The notes: generated by a model not told the origin, from the letters alone. DNA of 12,901 bases from Candidatus Pacearchaeota archaeon CG10_big_fil_rev_8_21_14_0_10_32_14 (GCA_002763085.1 PFCY01000111.1:1-12901), one strand, 5' to 3'. Shown: positions 1-7,639, numbered from the stretch's first letter. Program-made: numbers and translations.

Positions 1-92
1 AATTTGACAAAATGTAAACTCCCGCCCTAATACCAAACAAAATCTCTATTATAAATAAATTAATTTTTGTAATATGGGATGAAATCTTTGTA

Positions 93-611
93 TTATGTGT
101 GACAGGTTGGGGCGGTAATACCCTTTTTTGAAAGGTATTTTTGATGATATTCTTCAGCTTCGAAGAATTTTGATTTTTTTGCTGAAGAAATTTTAGTAAC
201 TATCTTGGATTGGTAACTTTTTTGGCGAGATTTGATTGAATTCTCTATCTCTTTTTTTTGTTTTTCATCAATATAAAAAATAGCTGAGCGATATTGATTT
301 CCAATGTCAAAGTGTTGCCTGTTTTTTTGAGTTAGATCATGGTTTTCAAAAAAAATATCAAGCAGTTTTGAATAAGATATTTTTTTTGGATCGTAAACAA
401 CTTCTACAGTTTCCGCGTAATTCGTTAAGTGCGTGCAAACTTGCACGTATGTCAGATGTGGGAAACTACGTTGATTTCCTCCCATGTAACCAACTCTTGT
501 TGATGCGACGCCGGGAGTTTTATCAAAGAGAAGTTGAGGTCCCCAGAAACATCCCATTGCTAAATAGGCGATTTGTGTTTTCTGATTTATACTTGTTAAT
601 GTTTTAACCAT
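93..611 (-). CDS. msrA: Peptide methionine sulfoxide reductase MsrA
   Basis: Reduces methionine-S-sulfoxide in proteins and free methionine, a cytoplasmic oxidative-damage repair enzyme that is recycled by thioredoxin-like donors. The catalytic GCFWG motif is at residues 20-24 (nucleophile C21). It is followed by PGV, RVGYMGG, the TNYAE segment (E67), ENHDLTQ and D102-IGNQYRS, which is the order of the MsrA fold. Two further cysteines, C59 and C170 close to the C-terminus, are candidate resolving cysteines. The 172-residue length is normal for a single-domain MsrA, and no MsrB domain is fused. The start lies 9 bases below the stop of the VOC gene with no promoter or clear Shine-Dalgarno between, so the two are probably co-transcribed. 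Identification is firm; the donor and operon are inferred. Confidence 0.96.
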   Translation of the reverse strand: MVKTLTSINQKTQIAYLAMGCFWGPQLLFDKTPGVASTRVGYMGGNQRSFPHLTYVQVCTHLTNYAETVEVVYDPKKISYSKLLDIFFENHDLTQKNRQHFDIGNQYRSAIFYIDEKQKKEIENSIKSRQKSYQSKIVTKISSAKKSKFFEAEEYHQKYLSKKGITAPTCHT

Positions 612-620
612 CTTAAGAAT

Positions 621-1019
621 TCATTTCTTTATCGTTTCCCAAATGCCTATAATATTCCCTTCAGTATCTTTAGCTTGAGCGTAATAACCCATGTCCCCGA
701 TAGTTGATTTTTCTTTTGTTATTTCTCCACCATTCTCTTGGATCTCTTTAAGTTTTGAATTTATATCTGGAACATCAATAACTAAAACAGGAGTAGGCGA
801 AGATTTTTCGTCTCTTTTATACATTCCACCATTGATAATTCCGATTTTTTTTAACATGAATGTTTTAGGGTCAGTCTCGCCAGTTCGAGCAATAACATAA
901 TCCATTTCTTCTATATCTTGAAGTTGCCAACCAAAAACTTTTTCATAGAATGCGCTAGCTCTTTTTTTATCATCAAAAGGAATTTCAAAGTGCACAACAG
1001 AATTCATTTCTTTTTCCAT
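621..1019 (-). CDS. VOC (glyoxalase/bleomycin-resistance fold) family protein
   Basis: A single-module vicinal-oxygen-chelate protein of 132 residues. The N-terminal strand carries H10 (VVHFEIP), followed by the AxxFYxxVFGW helix at 22-31. The second beta-alpha-beta-beta-beta unit (VLVIDVPDINSKLKEI onward) ends in DTEGNIIGIWE, with E128 in the usual second metal-ligand position. Proteins of this size act as dimers; substrates in the family are very diverse and cannot be predicted here. ATG at 1019 fits a leaderless start because a TATA-like box lies about 26 bases upstream. An ATG four codons in (M5) is an alternative. It is first in a pair with msrA, hinting at a stress or detoxification role, but that is inference from context. 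Confidence 0.88.
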   Translation of the reverse strand: MEKEMNSVVHFEIPFDDKKRASAFYEKVFGWQLQDIEEMDYVIARTGETDPKTFMLKKIGIINGGMYKRDEKSSPTPVLVIDVPDINSKLKEIQENGGEITKEKSTIGDMGYYAQAKDTEGNIIGIWETIKK

Positions 1020-1040
1020 TTAATAAATAATTCTTAATAA

Positions 1041-1048
1041 TATTTAAA
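1041..1048 (-). promoter_or_regulatory. TATA box for the VOC-msrA pair
   Basis: On the minus strand this reads TTTAAATA, centred about 26 bases before ATG 1019. That spacing puts the transcript start at or next to the start codon. Confidence 0.55.
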
Positions 1049-1070
1049 TCTTTTGCAGATTTTTTATCAA

Positions 1071-1083
1071 TAATTAATTAAAC
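1071..1083 (+). promoter_or_regulatory. TATA-like box for the nitroreductase gene
   Basis: The TAATTAATTAAA stretch is centred about 26 bases before ATG 1104, consistent with a leaderless transcript. It lies between two divergent genes. It is less TATA-like than the other boxes, so confidence is lower. Confidence 0.4.
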
Positions 1084-1103
1084 AACAATAGATTTATGTT
1101 TTT

Positions 1104-1607
1104 ATGACAAAACCCTACGAAGTTAAAAATGAAAGAAAATACGATTTTCTCATTGACGAATTCTTTTTGAAGCGATGGAGTCCTAGAAGTTTAAGTCAAG
1201 ATGTGAGTGAAGAAGAATTGATGTCTTTATTCGAAGCTGTGAGATGGGCACCTTCTTCTAATAATGAACAGCCTTGGAAATTTTTGTATTCAATAAATGG
1301 AAGTAGAGAATGGAAAGACTTTTTCGATTTGCTTGGAGACTTTAACAAGATATGGTGCAAGAACGCAGCGTTTCTTTTAGTCTTGATTTCAAGAAATAAT
1401 TATACAAAAAAGAAAGATGAAAAAAGCGAAGATTGTCATGAAAAACCCAATAAAACCCATAGCTTCGATACAGGGAGCGCTTGGATGTCGCTCGTTCTTC
1501 AAGCGCGAAAAAATAACTTAATAGCTCACGTCATGGCAGGTTTTGATTATGAAAAAGCAAGAGAGGTTTTGAATATACCTGAATCATTTAAGAGAAAAAG
1601 TTCGTGA
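1104..1607 (+). pseudogene. Nitroreductase-family protein, C-terminally truncated
   Basis: An FMN-dependent nitroreductase-like protein. RWSPRSL (24-30) and RWAPSSNNEQPW (47-58) are the typical N-terminal FMN-binding motifs. DTGSAWMSLVLQA (from residue 122) and MAGFDYEKAREVLNIP (to 159) match the central helix and cofactor pocket. Family members continue for roughly 30-40 more residues, including a beta strand with an IGxP motif and a conserved RxxL segment. Here the frame instead ends abruptly after KRKSS at a TGA. The sequence just beyond, in another frame, does not resemble the missing end, so a deletion junction is more likely than a simple frameshift. The broken end makes loss of function likely, though a folded short form cannot be excluded. 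Promoter and start look intact. Confidence 0.72.
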
Positions 1608-1725
1608 CCGTTCTCTTAAACTGAAGGGACTTGATTCAAATACTGTTAGATTTGTCAGGCATGCGGTAAAAATAATTGAAGAAGCCACCGATTTGAACCA
1701 TTTGGCGATTATGAAACAAGTATGA
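1573..1725 (+). pseudogene. Remnant of an unidentified gene (3' end)
   Basis: An open stretch in a frame offset from the nitroreductase reads through NHLREKVRDRSLKLKGLD, TVRFVRHAVKIIEEATD and LNHLAIMKQV to a TGA at 1723-1725. Its composition is plausibly coding: amphipathic helices with no low-complexity run. It has no start codon of its own and begins inside the end of the nitroreductase gene. It looks like the C-terminal tail of a second gene joined to the nitroreductase by a deletion. I do not recognise the family. Chance cannot be ruled out for about 50 codons. Confidence 0.35.
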
Positions 1726-1769
1726 ATAATTTAAGTCTTTAAAGTCTTAAAGTCCCATAATTTTAACCT

Positions 1770-1818
1770 TTTGAATTTTTTATTCTAATTTCTTTTTAAA
1801 CTAAAATTTTTTTCTAAA
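1770..1818 (+). terminator. T-rich tract after the nitroreductase remnant
   Basis: Several plus-strand runs of 5-7 T follow the remnant. This suits archaeal T-tract termination, which does not need a hairpin. It sits just before the promoter of the next gene. Confidence 0.35.
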
Positions 1819-1820
1819 AG

Positions 1821-1829
1821 CTTTTATAT
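1821..1829 (+). promoter_or_regulatory. TATA box for the carbon-nitrogen hydrolase
   Basis: CTTTTATAT is centred about 26 bases before ATG 1851. This spacing favours ATG 1851 over the upstream TTG at 1839 as the translation start. Confidence 0.55.
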
Positions 1830-1850
1830 TGGGAGATTTTGATTGGAGGG

Positions 1851-2606
1851 ATGACAAAACTAAAACGAAAAAATCCTAAGATTGCTCTTGCTCAAATAAA
1901 ATATTTTGATAAGAACAAAATCCACAATCTTGAGAAGATAAAAAAATTTATTGGAAAGGCAAAAAAAGCTGGAGCTGATATAGTCTGTTTTCCAGAATCA
2001 TGCATACATAGCAATAGAAATCTTCGTCTTGACAATTATTTAATAAAACAGATAAGACAAGAGTGTTCATTACATAAAATCTGGTGCATAATCACTGAAA
2101 ATATAAAATTTGATGACAGGGCCTTCAATATGGCTATCTTGATAGACCGGCAGGGAAAGATAAGAGGCAAATATAAGAAGATCCATCTATATGGAGATAG
2201 GACGCGTCCGGGAAGAGTTTCAAAAGTTTACGATACTGATTTTGGAAAAATTGGGATTGCAGTCTGTTGGGATTTAAATTTTCCCCAGTTATTCAAGAAT
2301 ATGAAAGATAAGGGGGCGGAAATTGTTTTCTGCCCAAGTCAATGGTGGTATATGGAGGAAGCACATAAAGATAAACCAAAAAATAATGAAATGAAACTTC
2401 TAGAATCTATGGCGATGACAAGAGCATTTGAAAATTTGTTTTATGTTGCGATATGTAATCCAGTGATGGATGAAAAATATCAAGTTTCGTTTAGTGCAAT
2501 TTCGTCTCCACATAAAATTGTAAAAAAAGTTATAAATAAAGAGGGTCTAATCGTATCAAGAGTTAATTTAGGTGAAATAAAAAGATTATCAAAATTATAT
2601 TCTTAG
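1851..2606 (+). CDS. Carbon-nitrogen hydrolase (nitrilase superfamily)
   Basis: Hydrolyses a non-peptide C-N bond (amide, carbamoyl or nitrile) through a covalent thioester. Counting from ATG 1851 (251 residues), the E-K-C triad is visible: E49 in FPES, K110 in YKKIHL, and C139 in GIAVCWDLNFP. The partner motifs around GADIVCFP, GKIGIAV and MAMTRAFEN are also present. The length is at the short end for the superfamily, with no glutamine-amidotransferase or NAD synthetase domain. Related proteins include N-carbamoylputrescine amidase, omega-amidase and aliphatic amidases, and the substrate cannot be chosen from sequence alone. A TTG at 1839 would add four residues, but the TATA spacing supports the ATG. 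GGAGGG lies directly against the ATG, too close to work as a normal Shine-Dalgarno. Its stop overlaps that of the opposing ATP-grasp gene. Confidence 0.92.
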   Translation: MTKLKRKNPKIALAQIKYFDKNKIHNLEKIKKFIGKAKKAGADIVCFPESCIHSNRNLRLDNYLIKQIRQECSLHKIWCIITENIKFDDRAFNMAILIDRQGKIRGKYKKIHLYGDRTRPGRVSKVYDTDFGKIGIAVCWDLNFPQLFKNMKDKGAEIVFCPSQWWYMEEAHKDKPKNNEMKLLESMAMTRAFENLFYVAICNPVMDEKYQVSFSAISSPHKIVKKVINKEGLIVSRVNLGEIKRLSKLYS

Positions 2607-3472
2607 ATTTTTGTATGTTTATGATTTTTTGCTTCTTTAATTAATAAATTCAAGGTTTTATCTATTAACATTTTTCTTTCCTCTTCAATAAATCCAAGGT
2701 CAGGTTCTGCGTTAACTTCAAGCACAAACCATTTATTATCTTTTTTCAGGAGATCAATACCACATACATGTATCTTTGAAATCCTCATTGTTTTTTTAAT
2801 TATTTTATTTAATTTTTTATCTATGTCAAATTTTTTAAAATTTTTTGCGTAATTTCCAGTAGACTTCCATCCTTTGTTTTCCTTAATTATAGATTGATAA
2901 ATTTTATCTCCAATAACTGTGACTCTATAACTAGGAGATTTTATGTATTCTTGAGCTATAATTGGAAAACGTTCACTACCTTTTTTCCAGAATTTTTTTA
3001 TTATTCTGTCAACATCATCTAAATTTTTTGCTTTGTCTACATATTCTCCCATTGTTCCAACAACCCGTTTCAGAATAACAGGCCATTGTTTGAATTTGGT
3101 TAATTCTCGTTTCGCTAGATCGATATTTTCTGAAAGAAGAATTGTTTTTGGGACAAGAATATCATTTTCTCTACAATGTAAATAAAATACCCACTTATCT
3201 TCGGAGTAATAATATGCAACCGAAGAGTCGATAACTTTCATTCCTATATTTTCTAATGTCTTAACAAACTCCATGGCAAAATCCTCTGCCGTTGAATTGT
3301 ATATGACCCAACATTTTTTTGCTTTTTCTTCGAGTTTTTTTTCATTAAGTAATTTTGAAATGTTGAATAATATAATTTCTATATCTTTTTCTCGTGCAAG
3401 TTCAAGAAGAAATTTTTCGTCTTTTCCTATACTCTTTCCGCTATATAGCCATCCAATTACCACTTTTTTCAT
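2603..3472 (-). CDS. ATP-grasp ligase, RimK/LysX-like
   Basis: A predicted ATP-dependent carboxylate-amine ligase, joining a carboxylate (activated as acyl phosphate) to an amino group. An N-terminal Rossmann-like pre-ATP domain (about 1-100) leads to VPKT at 107-110. K135 in PVILKR is the expected first ATP-contacting lysine, followed by a degenerate glycine-rich loop (VGTMGEYV) and AQEYIK (173-178). The Mg2+ ligands are in the closing motif: D240 in CGIDLL, and E252 with N254 in LEVNAEPDLG. The 289-residue length matches RimK/LysX-type ligases that add glutamate, lysine or similar groups. No LysW-like carrier gene is visible nearby, so lysine biosynthesis is not supported. It converges on the C-N hydrolase with overlapping stop codons. 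A TATA box 20-25 bases upstream supports ATG 3472 and a leaderless transcript. Confidence 0.88.
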   Translation of the reverse strand: MKKVVIGWLYSGKSIGKDEKFLLELAREKDIEIILFNISKLLNEKKLEEKAKKCWVIYNSTAEDFAMEFVKTLENIGMKVIDSSVAYYYSEDKWVFYLHCRENDILVPKTILLSENIDLAKRELTKFKQWPVILKRVVGTMGEYVDKAKNLDDVDRIIKKFWKKGSERFPIIAQEYIKSPSYRVTVIGDKIYQSIIKENKGWKSTGNYAKNFKKFDIDKKLNKIIKKTMRISKIHVCGIDLLKKDNKWFVLEVNAEPDLGFIEEERKMLIDKTLNLLIKEAKNHKHTKI

Positions 3473-3486
3473 GTTTCTAAACTATG

Positions 3487-3498
3487 TATATATTTAAA
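3487..3498 (-). promoter_or_regulatory. TATA box for the ATP-grasp gene
   Basis: On the minus strand TTTAAATATATA is centred 20-25 bases before ATG 3472. It fits a leaderless or near-leaderless start. Confidence 0.55.
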
Positions 3499-3560
3499 TG
3501 AAGAAATTATTGTTTATATTATTTTTCTTTTTTCATTTTTGATAAGAATTTGAGTTCTAT

Positions 3561-3648
3561 TGAGTTAAATAATATTTTATTTATTATTTCTTTGAATTTA
3601 TACTCCAATTAAATAAATATAAATGAAAAAAAGATTTTATTTAACTCA
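3561..3648. repeat. 12-base inverted repeat with 64-base spacer
   Basis: TGAGTTAAATAA at 3561-3572 is the exact reverse complement of 3637-3648. The right arm lies immediately beyond the stop of the P-ATPase gene. The sequence is AT-rich, so chance is a real possibility. It could form a stem at the 3' end of the ATPase transcript. The rest of 3473-3650 holds only the ATP-grasp promoter and AT-rich sequence. Confidence 0.35.
3621..3633 (-). terminator. T-tract terminator for the P-ATPase gene
   Basis: On the minus strand this reads as C followed by seven T, then CATTT, about 20 bases past the ATPase stop. It is a plausible archaeal oligo-T terminator. Confidence 0.35.
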
Positions 3649-3650
3649 TA

Positions 3651-6203
3651 TTAAAATTCATATTTTCTAAAGAACCAGCCTTTGACAAATTCTACGATGA
3701 TCAAATATGTAATGACCATTAGGATCAATACTACAAAGAATAATAATGGGGGAGATTCAAATCCTAACAGGCCTGCAAGAGGAGAGAAAGGAATAGCAAT
3801 CACTATAATTGCAACTAATAATATACTCAGTACGACCCAAAGACTTGGTTTACTTTTATAGAACGGAATTTTTTTTGTTCTAATTATGAAAACTACGAAT
3901 AATTGAGTAATCATAGATTCGATAAACCAGCCTGTCCTAAATAATGCAATTGAAGCTCCAAATAAAACTATCATAATAAAGTAAGTTAGGATATCATATA
4001 CTGAGCTTATGGGACCAAAAATCATCATGTATTTTTTAATTCCATCGACGTTCAATTTTTTTGGTTTTTTTAATTCGTCTTCGTCAACATAATCAGTTGG
4101 AATAGAAAGCTGGGATGTGTCATATAATAAATTAACAAGAAGAATTTGAATTGGCAGCATAGGGAGGAATGGGAGGAAAATAGATGCGCCCGCGGCGCTA
4201 ACCATGTTTCCGAAATTTGAACTTGAACTAATAAAAATATATTTCATTGTATTAGAAAATATTTTTCTTCCTTCTATAACTCCTTGAGTCAGCGAATCAA
4301 GACTTTTTTTTGTTAAAATTATGTCTGAATCTTCTTTAGTTATATCGACCGCATCGTTTACAGAGATACCCACATCTGCTTCGTGAAGGGCAGGAACATC
4401 ATTAATCCCATCACCCATATATCCTACTTCATGTCCATTTTGCTTCAACGCTTTAATTATTTTAGCTTTTTGAAGAGGTGTTAGACGACAAAATGCAGTA
4501 TTATTTTCAACTACTTTTTGAAGCTGGGTATCATTCAGTTTTTCAATTTCATCACCTATTACGATACCTTTAAGTTTTATACCGACTTGATCAGCAACAT
4601 GCTCTGTTATAAGTTCATTGTCCCCTGTCAGTATCTTTAATTCAATCCCTAAAAGAGATAATCTATCGATTGCAGATTTTACATTTTTCTTTGGAGGATC
4701 TGAAAACAATAAAAATCCTAAAAATATTAAAGATGATTCTTCATTTGTGTCATATTCGATTTTCTTAGAAACGTCTTTGTAAGCTACGGCAATTACTCTA
4801 TATCCTTTTGCTGAAAGCTCTTTATATTGAATATCAATAATATTTTTATATTTTGATAGCGGGGAAACCTTTCCTTTTATTAAAACTTTGGAGGATGCAT
4901 CAAGAATTTTAAGCACAGATCCTCTCGAAATCAGTATATTTTTGTTGTCTTTCCTAACAATGACAGACATTCTTTTTCTTTCGTAATCAAATGGAAGTTC
5001 ATCTATTATTTTGAATTTTGATATCTCTGATTCTTTAATATACTTTTTTGAGTATGATATTATGGCTTTGTCTATGGGTTCTATTTTTTTGTTTTTTGTT
5101 TGGTTTATGCATAGATTACTGTACATGAGTAAATTTTTATCTTTTTTTCCTTCAATGTTTTGATAATCTGAAAGAGATAAGTTTCCTTCTGTCAATGTTC
5201 CAGTTTTATCTGTACATAAAATATCGATGTTTCCAAAATCTTCTATTGCAATCAATCTTTTTACTATCACTCCTTTTTTTGACATTGCGTGGGCACCCTT
5301 GGACAAACTAACATTTATTACTGCAGGAAGCAACTCTGGTGTTAGTCCTATGGCGATTGCGAGGGCAAAAAGCAATGAATCAAGAACGCTATGCTTAAGG
5401 ACAGCATTAATCAAGAATATTAAAACCGTCAAGATGATTATTGTCTTTGCTAAAAGTTTTGAAAATGATGAAATTCCTTTTTGAAATCCTGTTTGGGGCC
5501 TTTCTTCAACTGTTTTTTGGGCAATTTTTCCGAACTCTGTATTTTTTCCAGTGGTGATAACAATTCCCATCCCTTCTCCTGAAACAACAATTGTTCCAGC
5601 AAATCCATAATTTGAAAGTGATTGAAGTCTTGTTATCGATTTTGAAATCTGATTCGATTGTTTGTGGACGGTCAAAGATTCACCCGTTAAAACAGATTCA
5701 TTAATTTCTAAGTTATTTGTATGTATTAATCTCAAATCTGCGGGGATCCTATTCCCTCCAGAAATGTAAACTAAATCGCCTGGAACTAAGTCGGAAATAT
5801 CTATCTCTTTCTTTTTTCCATTTCTAATCACTGTCGTTTCGTAATGAATCTGTTTTGATAAATTTTCTACGAGTCTTGAAGAAGTATATTCATCGTAAAA
5901 TGATAATAATGATGAAAGAAGAATCATCACTAAAATAATAACTGCATTCAACACTTCACCTAATGCTGCTGATACGGCGACTGCAACCAATAATATCCAT
6001 AAGAGCGGACTTTTAAATTGTCTGAGTAAGAGCTTTAACGATTTGTATTTCTCCCGAGGTAGAACATTCTTTCCATAAATATCATATCTGCTTTTAATTT
6101 CTGTTTCTATTAATCCTTCTTTAGAAGTTTTTAACTTAGAAAATATTTCTTCGGCTGGAAAAGACCACCAAGTTTCTTCATTGTTTAAGAGTTCACCCCT
6201 CAT
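3651..6203 (-). CDS. mgtA: Magnesium-translocating P-type ATPase, MgtA/MgtB-like (P3B)
   Basis: An integral membrane pump coupling ATP hydrolysis to Mg2+ uptake. Numbering from ATG 6203 (850 residues): a short cytoplasmic N-terminus; two helices at about 68-101; actuator domain with LTGES (172-176); helices near 250-270 and 276-300 with TPELLP; phosphorylated D332 in DKTGT; nucleotide domain; TGDN (526-529); GDGIND (597-602); then about six C-terminal helices. The last block (NFGNM, LPMLPIQILLVNLLYD, IFGPISSVYDI, FRTGWFIES, RTKKIPF, PFSPL) is the MgtA/MgtB signature, unlike Ca2+ or K+ pumps. The usual KGA nucleotide-domain motif reads SRGS, with Arg for Lys. An ATG at 6221 would add six residues but sits only a few bases from the TATA box, whereas 6203 has the normal spacing. 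Exact ion specificity is inferred from family. Confidence 0.93.
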   Translation of the reverse strand: MRGELLNNEETWWSFPAEEIFSKLKTSKEGLIETEIKSRYDIYGKNVLPREKYKSLKLLLRQFKSPLLWILLVAVAVSAALGEVLNAVIILVMILLSSLLSFYDEYTSSRLVENLSKQIHYETTVIRNGKKKEIDISDLVPGDLVYISGGNRIPADLRLIHTNNLEINESVLTGESLTVHKQSNQISKSITRLQSLSNYGFAGTIVVSGEGMGIVITTGKNTEFGKIAQKTVEERPQTGFQKGISSFSKLLAKTIIILTVLIFLINAVLKHSVLDSLLFALAIAIGLTPELLPAVINVSLSKGAHAMSKKGVIVKRLIAIEDFGNIDILCTDKTGTLTEGNLSLSDYQNIEGKKDKNLLMYSNLCINQTKNKKIEPIDKAIISYSKKYIKESEISKFKIIDELPFDYERKRMSVIVRKDNKNILISRGSVLKILDASSKVLIKGKVSPLSKYKNIIDIQYKELSAKGYRVIAVAYKDVSKKIEYDTNEESSLIFLGFLLFSDPPKKNVKSAIDRLSLLGIELKILTGDNELITEHVADQVGIKLKGIVIGDEIEKLNDTQLQKVVENNTAFCRLTPLQKAKIIKALKQNGHEVGYMGDGINDVPALHEADVGISVNDAVDITKEDSDIILTKKSLDSLTQGVIEGRKIFSNTMKYIFISSSSNFGNMVSAAGASIFLPFLPMLPIQILLVNLLYDTSQLSIPTDYVDEDELKKPKKLNVDGIKKYMMIFGPISSVYDILTYFIMIVLFGASIALFRTGWFIESMITQLFVVFIIRTKKIPFYKSKPSLWVVLSILLVAIIVIAIPFSPLAGLLGFESPPLLFFVVLILMVITYLIIVEFVKGWFFRKYEF

Positions 6204-6224
6204 TTTATTTTGAGGGAGCATGAC

Positions 6225-6234
6225 TTTAAATATA
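6225..6234 (-). promoter_or_regulatory. TATA box for the P-ATPase gene
   Basis: On the minus strand TATATTTAAA is centred about 26 bases before ATG 6203 but only about 9 bases before ATG 6221. This is the main argument for the shorter ORF. The inverted-repeat element begins 15 bases further upstream. Confidence 0.55.
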
Positions 6235-6239
6235 TTAGG

Positions 6240-6403
6240 TTAATTTAGCTCTGTTGAAATATTTTTTCTTGGAATTTTTTGTGTCAGTAATCTCCCACTA
6301 TATTTCTTTCTTCGAAAGAAAACCCACCCAAACGGAAACACTGAATTACCTAATGTTAGTCTGACACAAAAAATTCATACTTTTTCAACAGAGTCGATTA
6401 ATT
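6240..6403. repeat. MITE-like element with long imperfect terminal inverted repeats
   Basis: The left arm (6249-6287) and right arm (6361-6393) are inverted copies. The outer 11 bases CTCTGTTGAAA match exactly, and so do the inner 16 bases GAATTTTTTGTGTCAG. Between these blocks the left arm is six bases longer. The 73-base centre has no ORF and holds a hairpin with 8-base arms at 6303-6310 and 6314-6321. TTAATT flanks both sides (6240-6245 and 6398-6403), a possible target duplication, and the right copy covers the tgt stop codon. The size and structure suit a non-autonomous transposon remnant. CTCTGTTGAAA resembles insertion-sequence ends as I recall them, but I cannot assign a family. An RNA hairpin or terminator for tgt is the alternative. 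Confidence 0.5.
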
Positions 6404-7639
6404 CCTCATCCAGGACTCTTTGAAGTCGTTGAATTTATTTTCTTTTATGCTAAATCTAAGTTGTTCCATAAAATTTAACATGAAGTGGACGTTGTGATAT
6501 GTTGCTATTTGATTATATAACTGTTGACTTTCTTTATCTTGAGTTTTTTTAGAATATCCTTTTTTGAATAGTTCTCGCAATTGTTTTCTTGAATAATTTT
6601 GGCATGTTTCGCACTCACATAAAGTATCGATTGGAGTATCATCTGAATTGTATTTAGAATTCACGATATTAATTCTGAATTTATTTTCTAAACTTCCACC
6701 ACTTTTTGGAGAAACGAAAAGTCCGCCGTGTCTGGCAACTCGAGTCATATCGACGCAGTCAAACGTATCAATTCCGTAGGGGACGCATTCTAGAATGTCT
6801 TCGATGTAGCCAATTCCGAGCATATGGATAGGTCTTTCATCATGGTATTTTTTTAATCCGCAAGAAATCCACTCGAGTATTTTTTTCATGTCGTCTTTGC
6901 TATCACCTAGTGATCCGCCGATGGCAATTCCGTCAAACGGCTTCGACGAAATAAATTTAGACGATTCATCACGAAGTTTTTTGAATTTTCCTCCTTGAAT
7001 TATTCCGTAGAGTGCTTGATTTTTGTCGTGGTATTTTAATGATTCAAGCGCCCATCGATTTGTTCTTTCTAAAGATTCACGCGTATACTGTTCATCATGT
7101 AGAGGAGAAGTGCATTCGTCGAATGCCATTATGATATCTGCTCCAAGAGCCGATTGAATTTCCATTGATTCTTTTGGACCTAAAAATCTTTCAGCGCCGT
7201 TTTCGGTTTTGAATCTCACACCATCTTCTTCAACAATAGCATATTTATCTTGAGGTTTTTTGTTTGGGATTTTTCCTTGGTTTTCAAGAAAGAATCCGAG
7301 TTTACCAATATTATGTTCCATTCCAAAGCCGAGCGAAAAGACTTGGAATCCTCCCGAGTCTGTGAAAATCGGTTTATTAAAATCCATGACGCCGTGGAGT
7401 CCGCCCTTCGAAGCCATAACTTTTTCTCCCGGATTATTCCAAAGATGATACGTGTTACATAAAAGTGCTTGTACTCCAAGTTTTTCAATGTCTTCTTTAG
7501 TTAAACAATTCACTTCTGCTCGAGTTGCGACGGGAACTAAGTAAGGAGTCTGAATTTCGCCGTGACGAGTACGGATTATTCCTGCTCTTGCTCCACTCGG
7601 ATCTTTATGTTTTATTTCGAAACTAAAATTTGATGTCAT
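6398..7639 (-). CDS. tgt: tRNA-guanine transglycosylase, bacterial/queuine type
   Basis: Exchanges guanine in tRNA for a 7-deazaguanine base. Visible residues: D94 in TDSGGFQVFSLG (general acid/base), D174 in AFDECT, QGG at 215-217, GGSLG at 241-245, nucleophile D294 in GIDTFDCVDMTR, and a zinc site C341-x-C343-x2-C346 with H382. TDSGGFQ, FDECT and the CxCxxC-NYSR zinc block are those of the position-34 (queuosine) enzymes. The usual archaeal enzyme for G15 archaeosine has different motifs and extra C-terminal domains ending in PUA, absent here. At 413 residues it is longer than typical bacterial Tgt, partly from an insertion around 108-140. The substrate loop, GGLAVGE in bacteria, is GGSLGDS. 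No queuosine-pathway genes are nearby. A TATA box 24-25 bases upstream supports ATG 7639. Confidence 0.9.
   Translation of the reverse strand: MTSNFSFEIKHKDPSGARAGIIRTRHGEIQTPYLVPVATRAEVNCLTKEDIEKLGVQALLCNTYHLWNNPGEKVMASKGGLHGVMDFNKPIFTDSGGFQVFSLGFGMEHNIGKLGFFLENQGKIPNKKPQDKYAIVEEDGVRFKTENGAERFLGPKESMEIQSALGADIIMAFDECTSPLHDEQYTRESLERTNRWALESLKYHDKNQALYGIIQGGKFKKLRDESSKFISSKPFDGIAIGGSLGDSKDDMKKILEWISCGLKKYHDERPIHMLGIGYIEDILECVPYGIDTFDCVDMTRVARHGGLFVSPKSGGSLENKFRINIVNSKYNSDDTPIDTLCECETCQNYSRKQLRELFKKGYSKKTQDKESQQLYNQIATYHNVHFMLNFMEQLRFSIKENKFNDFKESWMRN

Noticed and set aside
1..92. TATA-like TTATAAATAAATTA near 50-63
   Set aside because: No start codon with an adequate ORF lies at the right distance on either strand within the window; the rest of the segment is featureless AT-rich sequence.
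368..607. Plus-strand open frame opposite msrA
   Set aside because: It lies antisense to a certain msrA gene and has no motif or promoter of its own.
3551..3566. Short TGAGTT direct repeats 10 bases apart
   Set aside because: Too short to separate from chance in AT-rich intergenic sequence.
5227..5484. Plus-strand open frame inside the P-ATPase gene
   Set aside because: Shadow of the strongly conserved ATPase coding strand.
7216..7488. Open frames on both strands inside tgt
   Set aside because: They overlap the conserved tgt motifs in other frames and show no family features.
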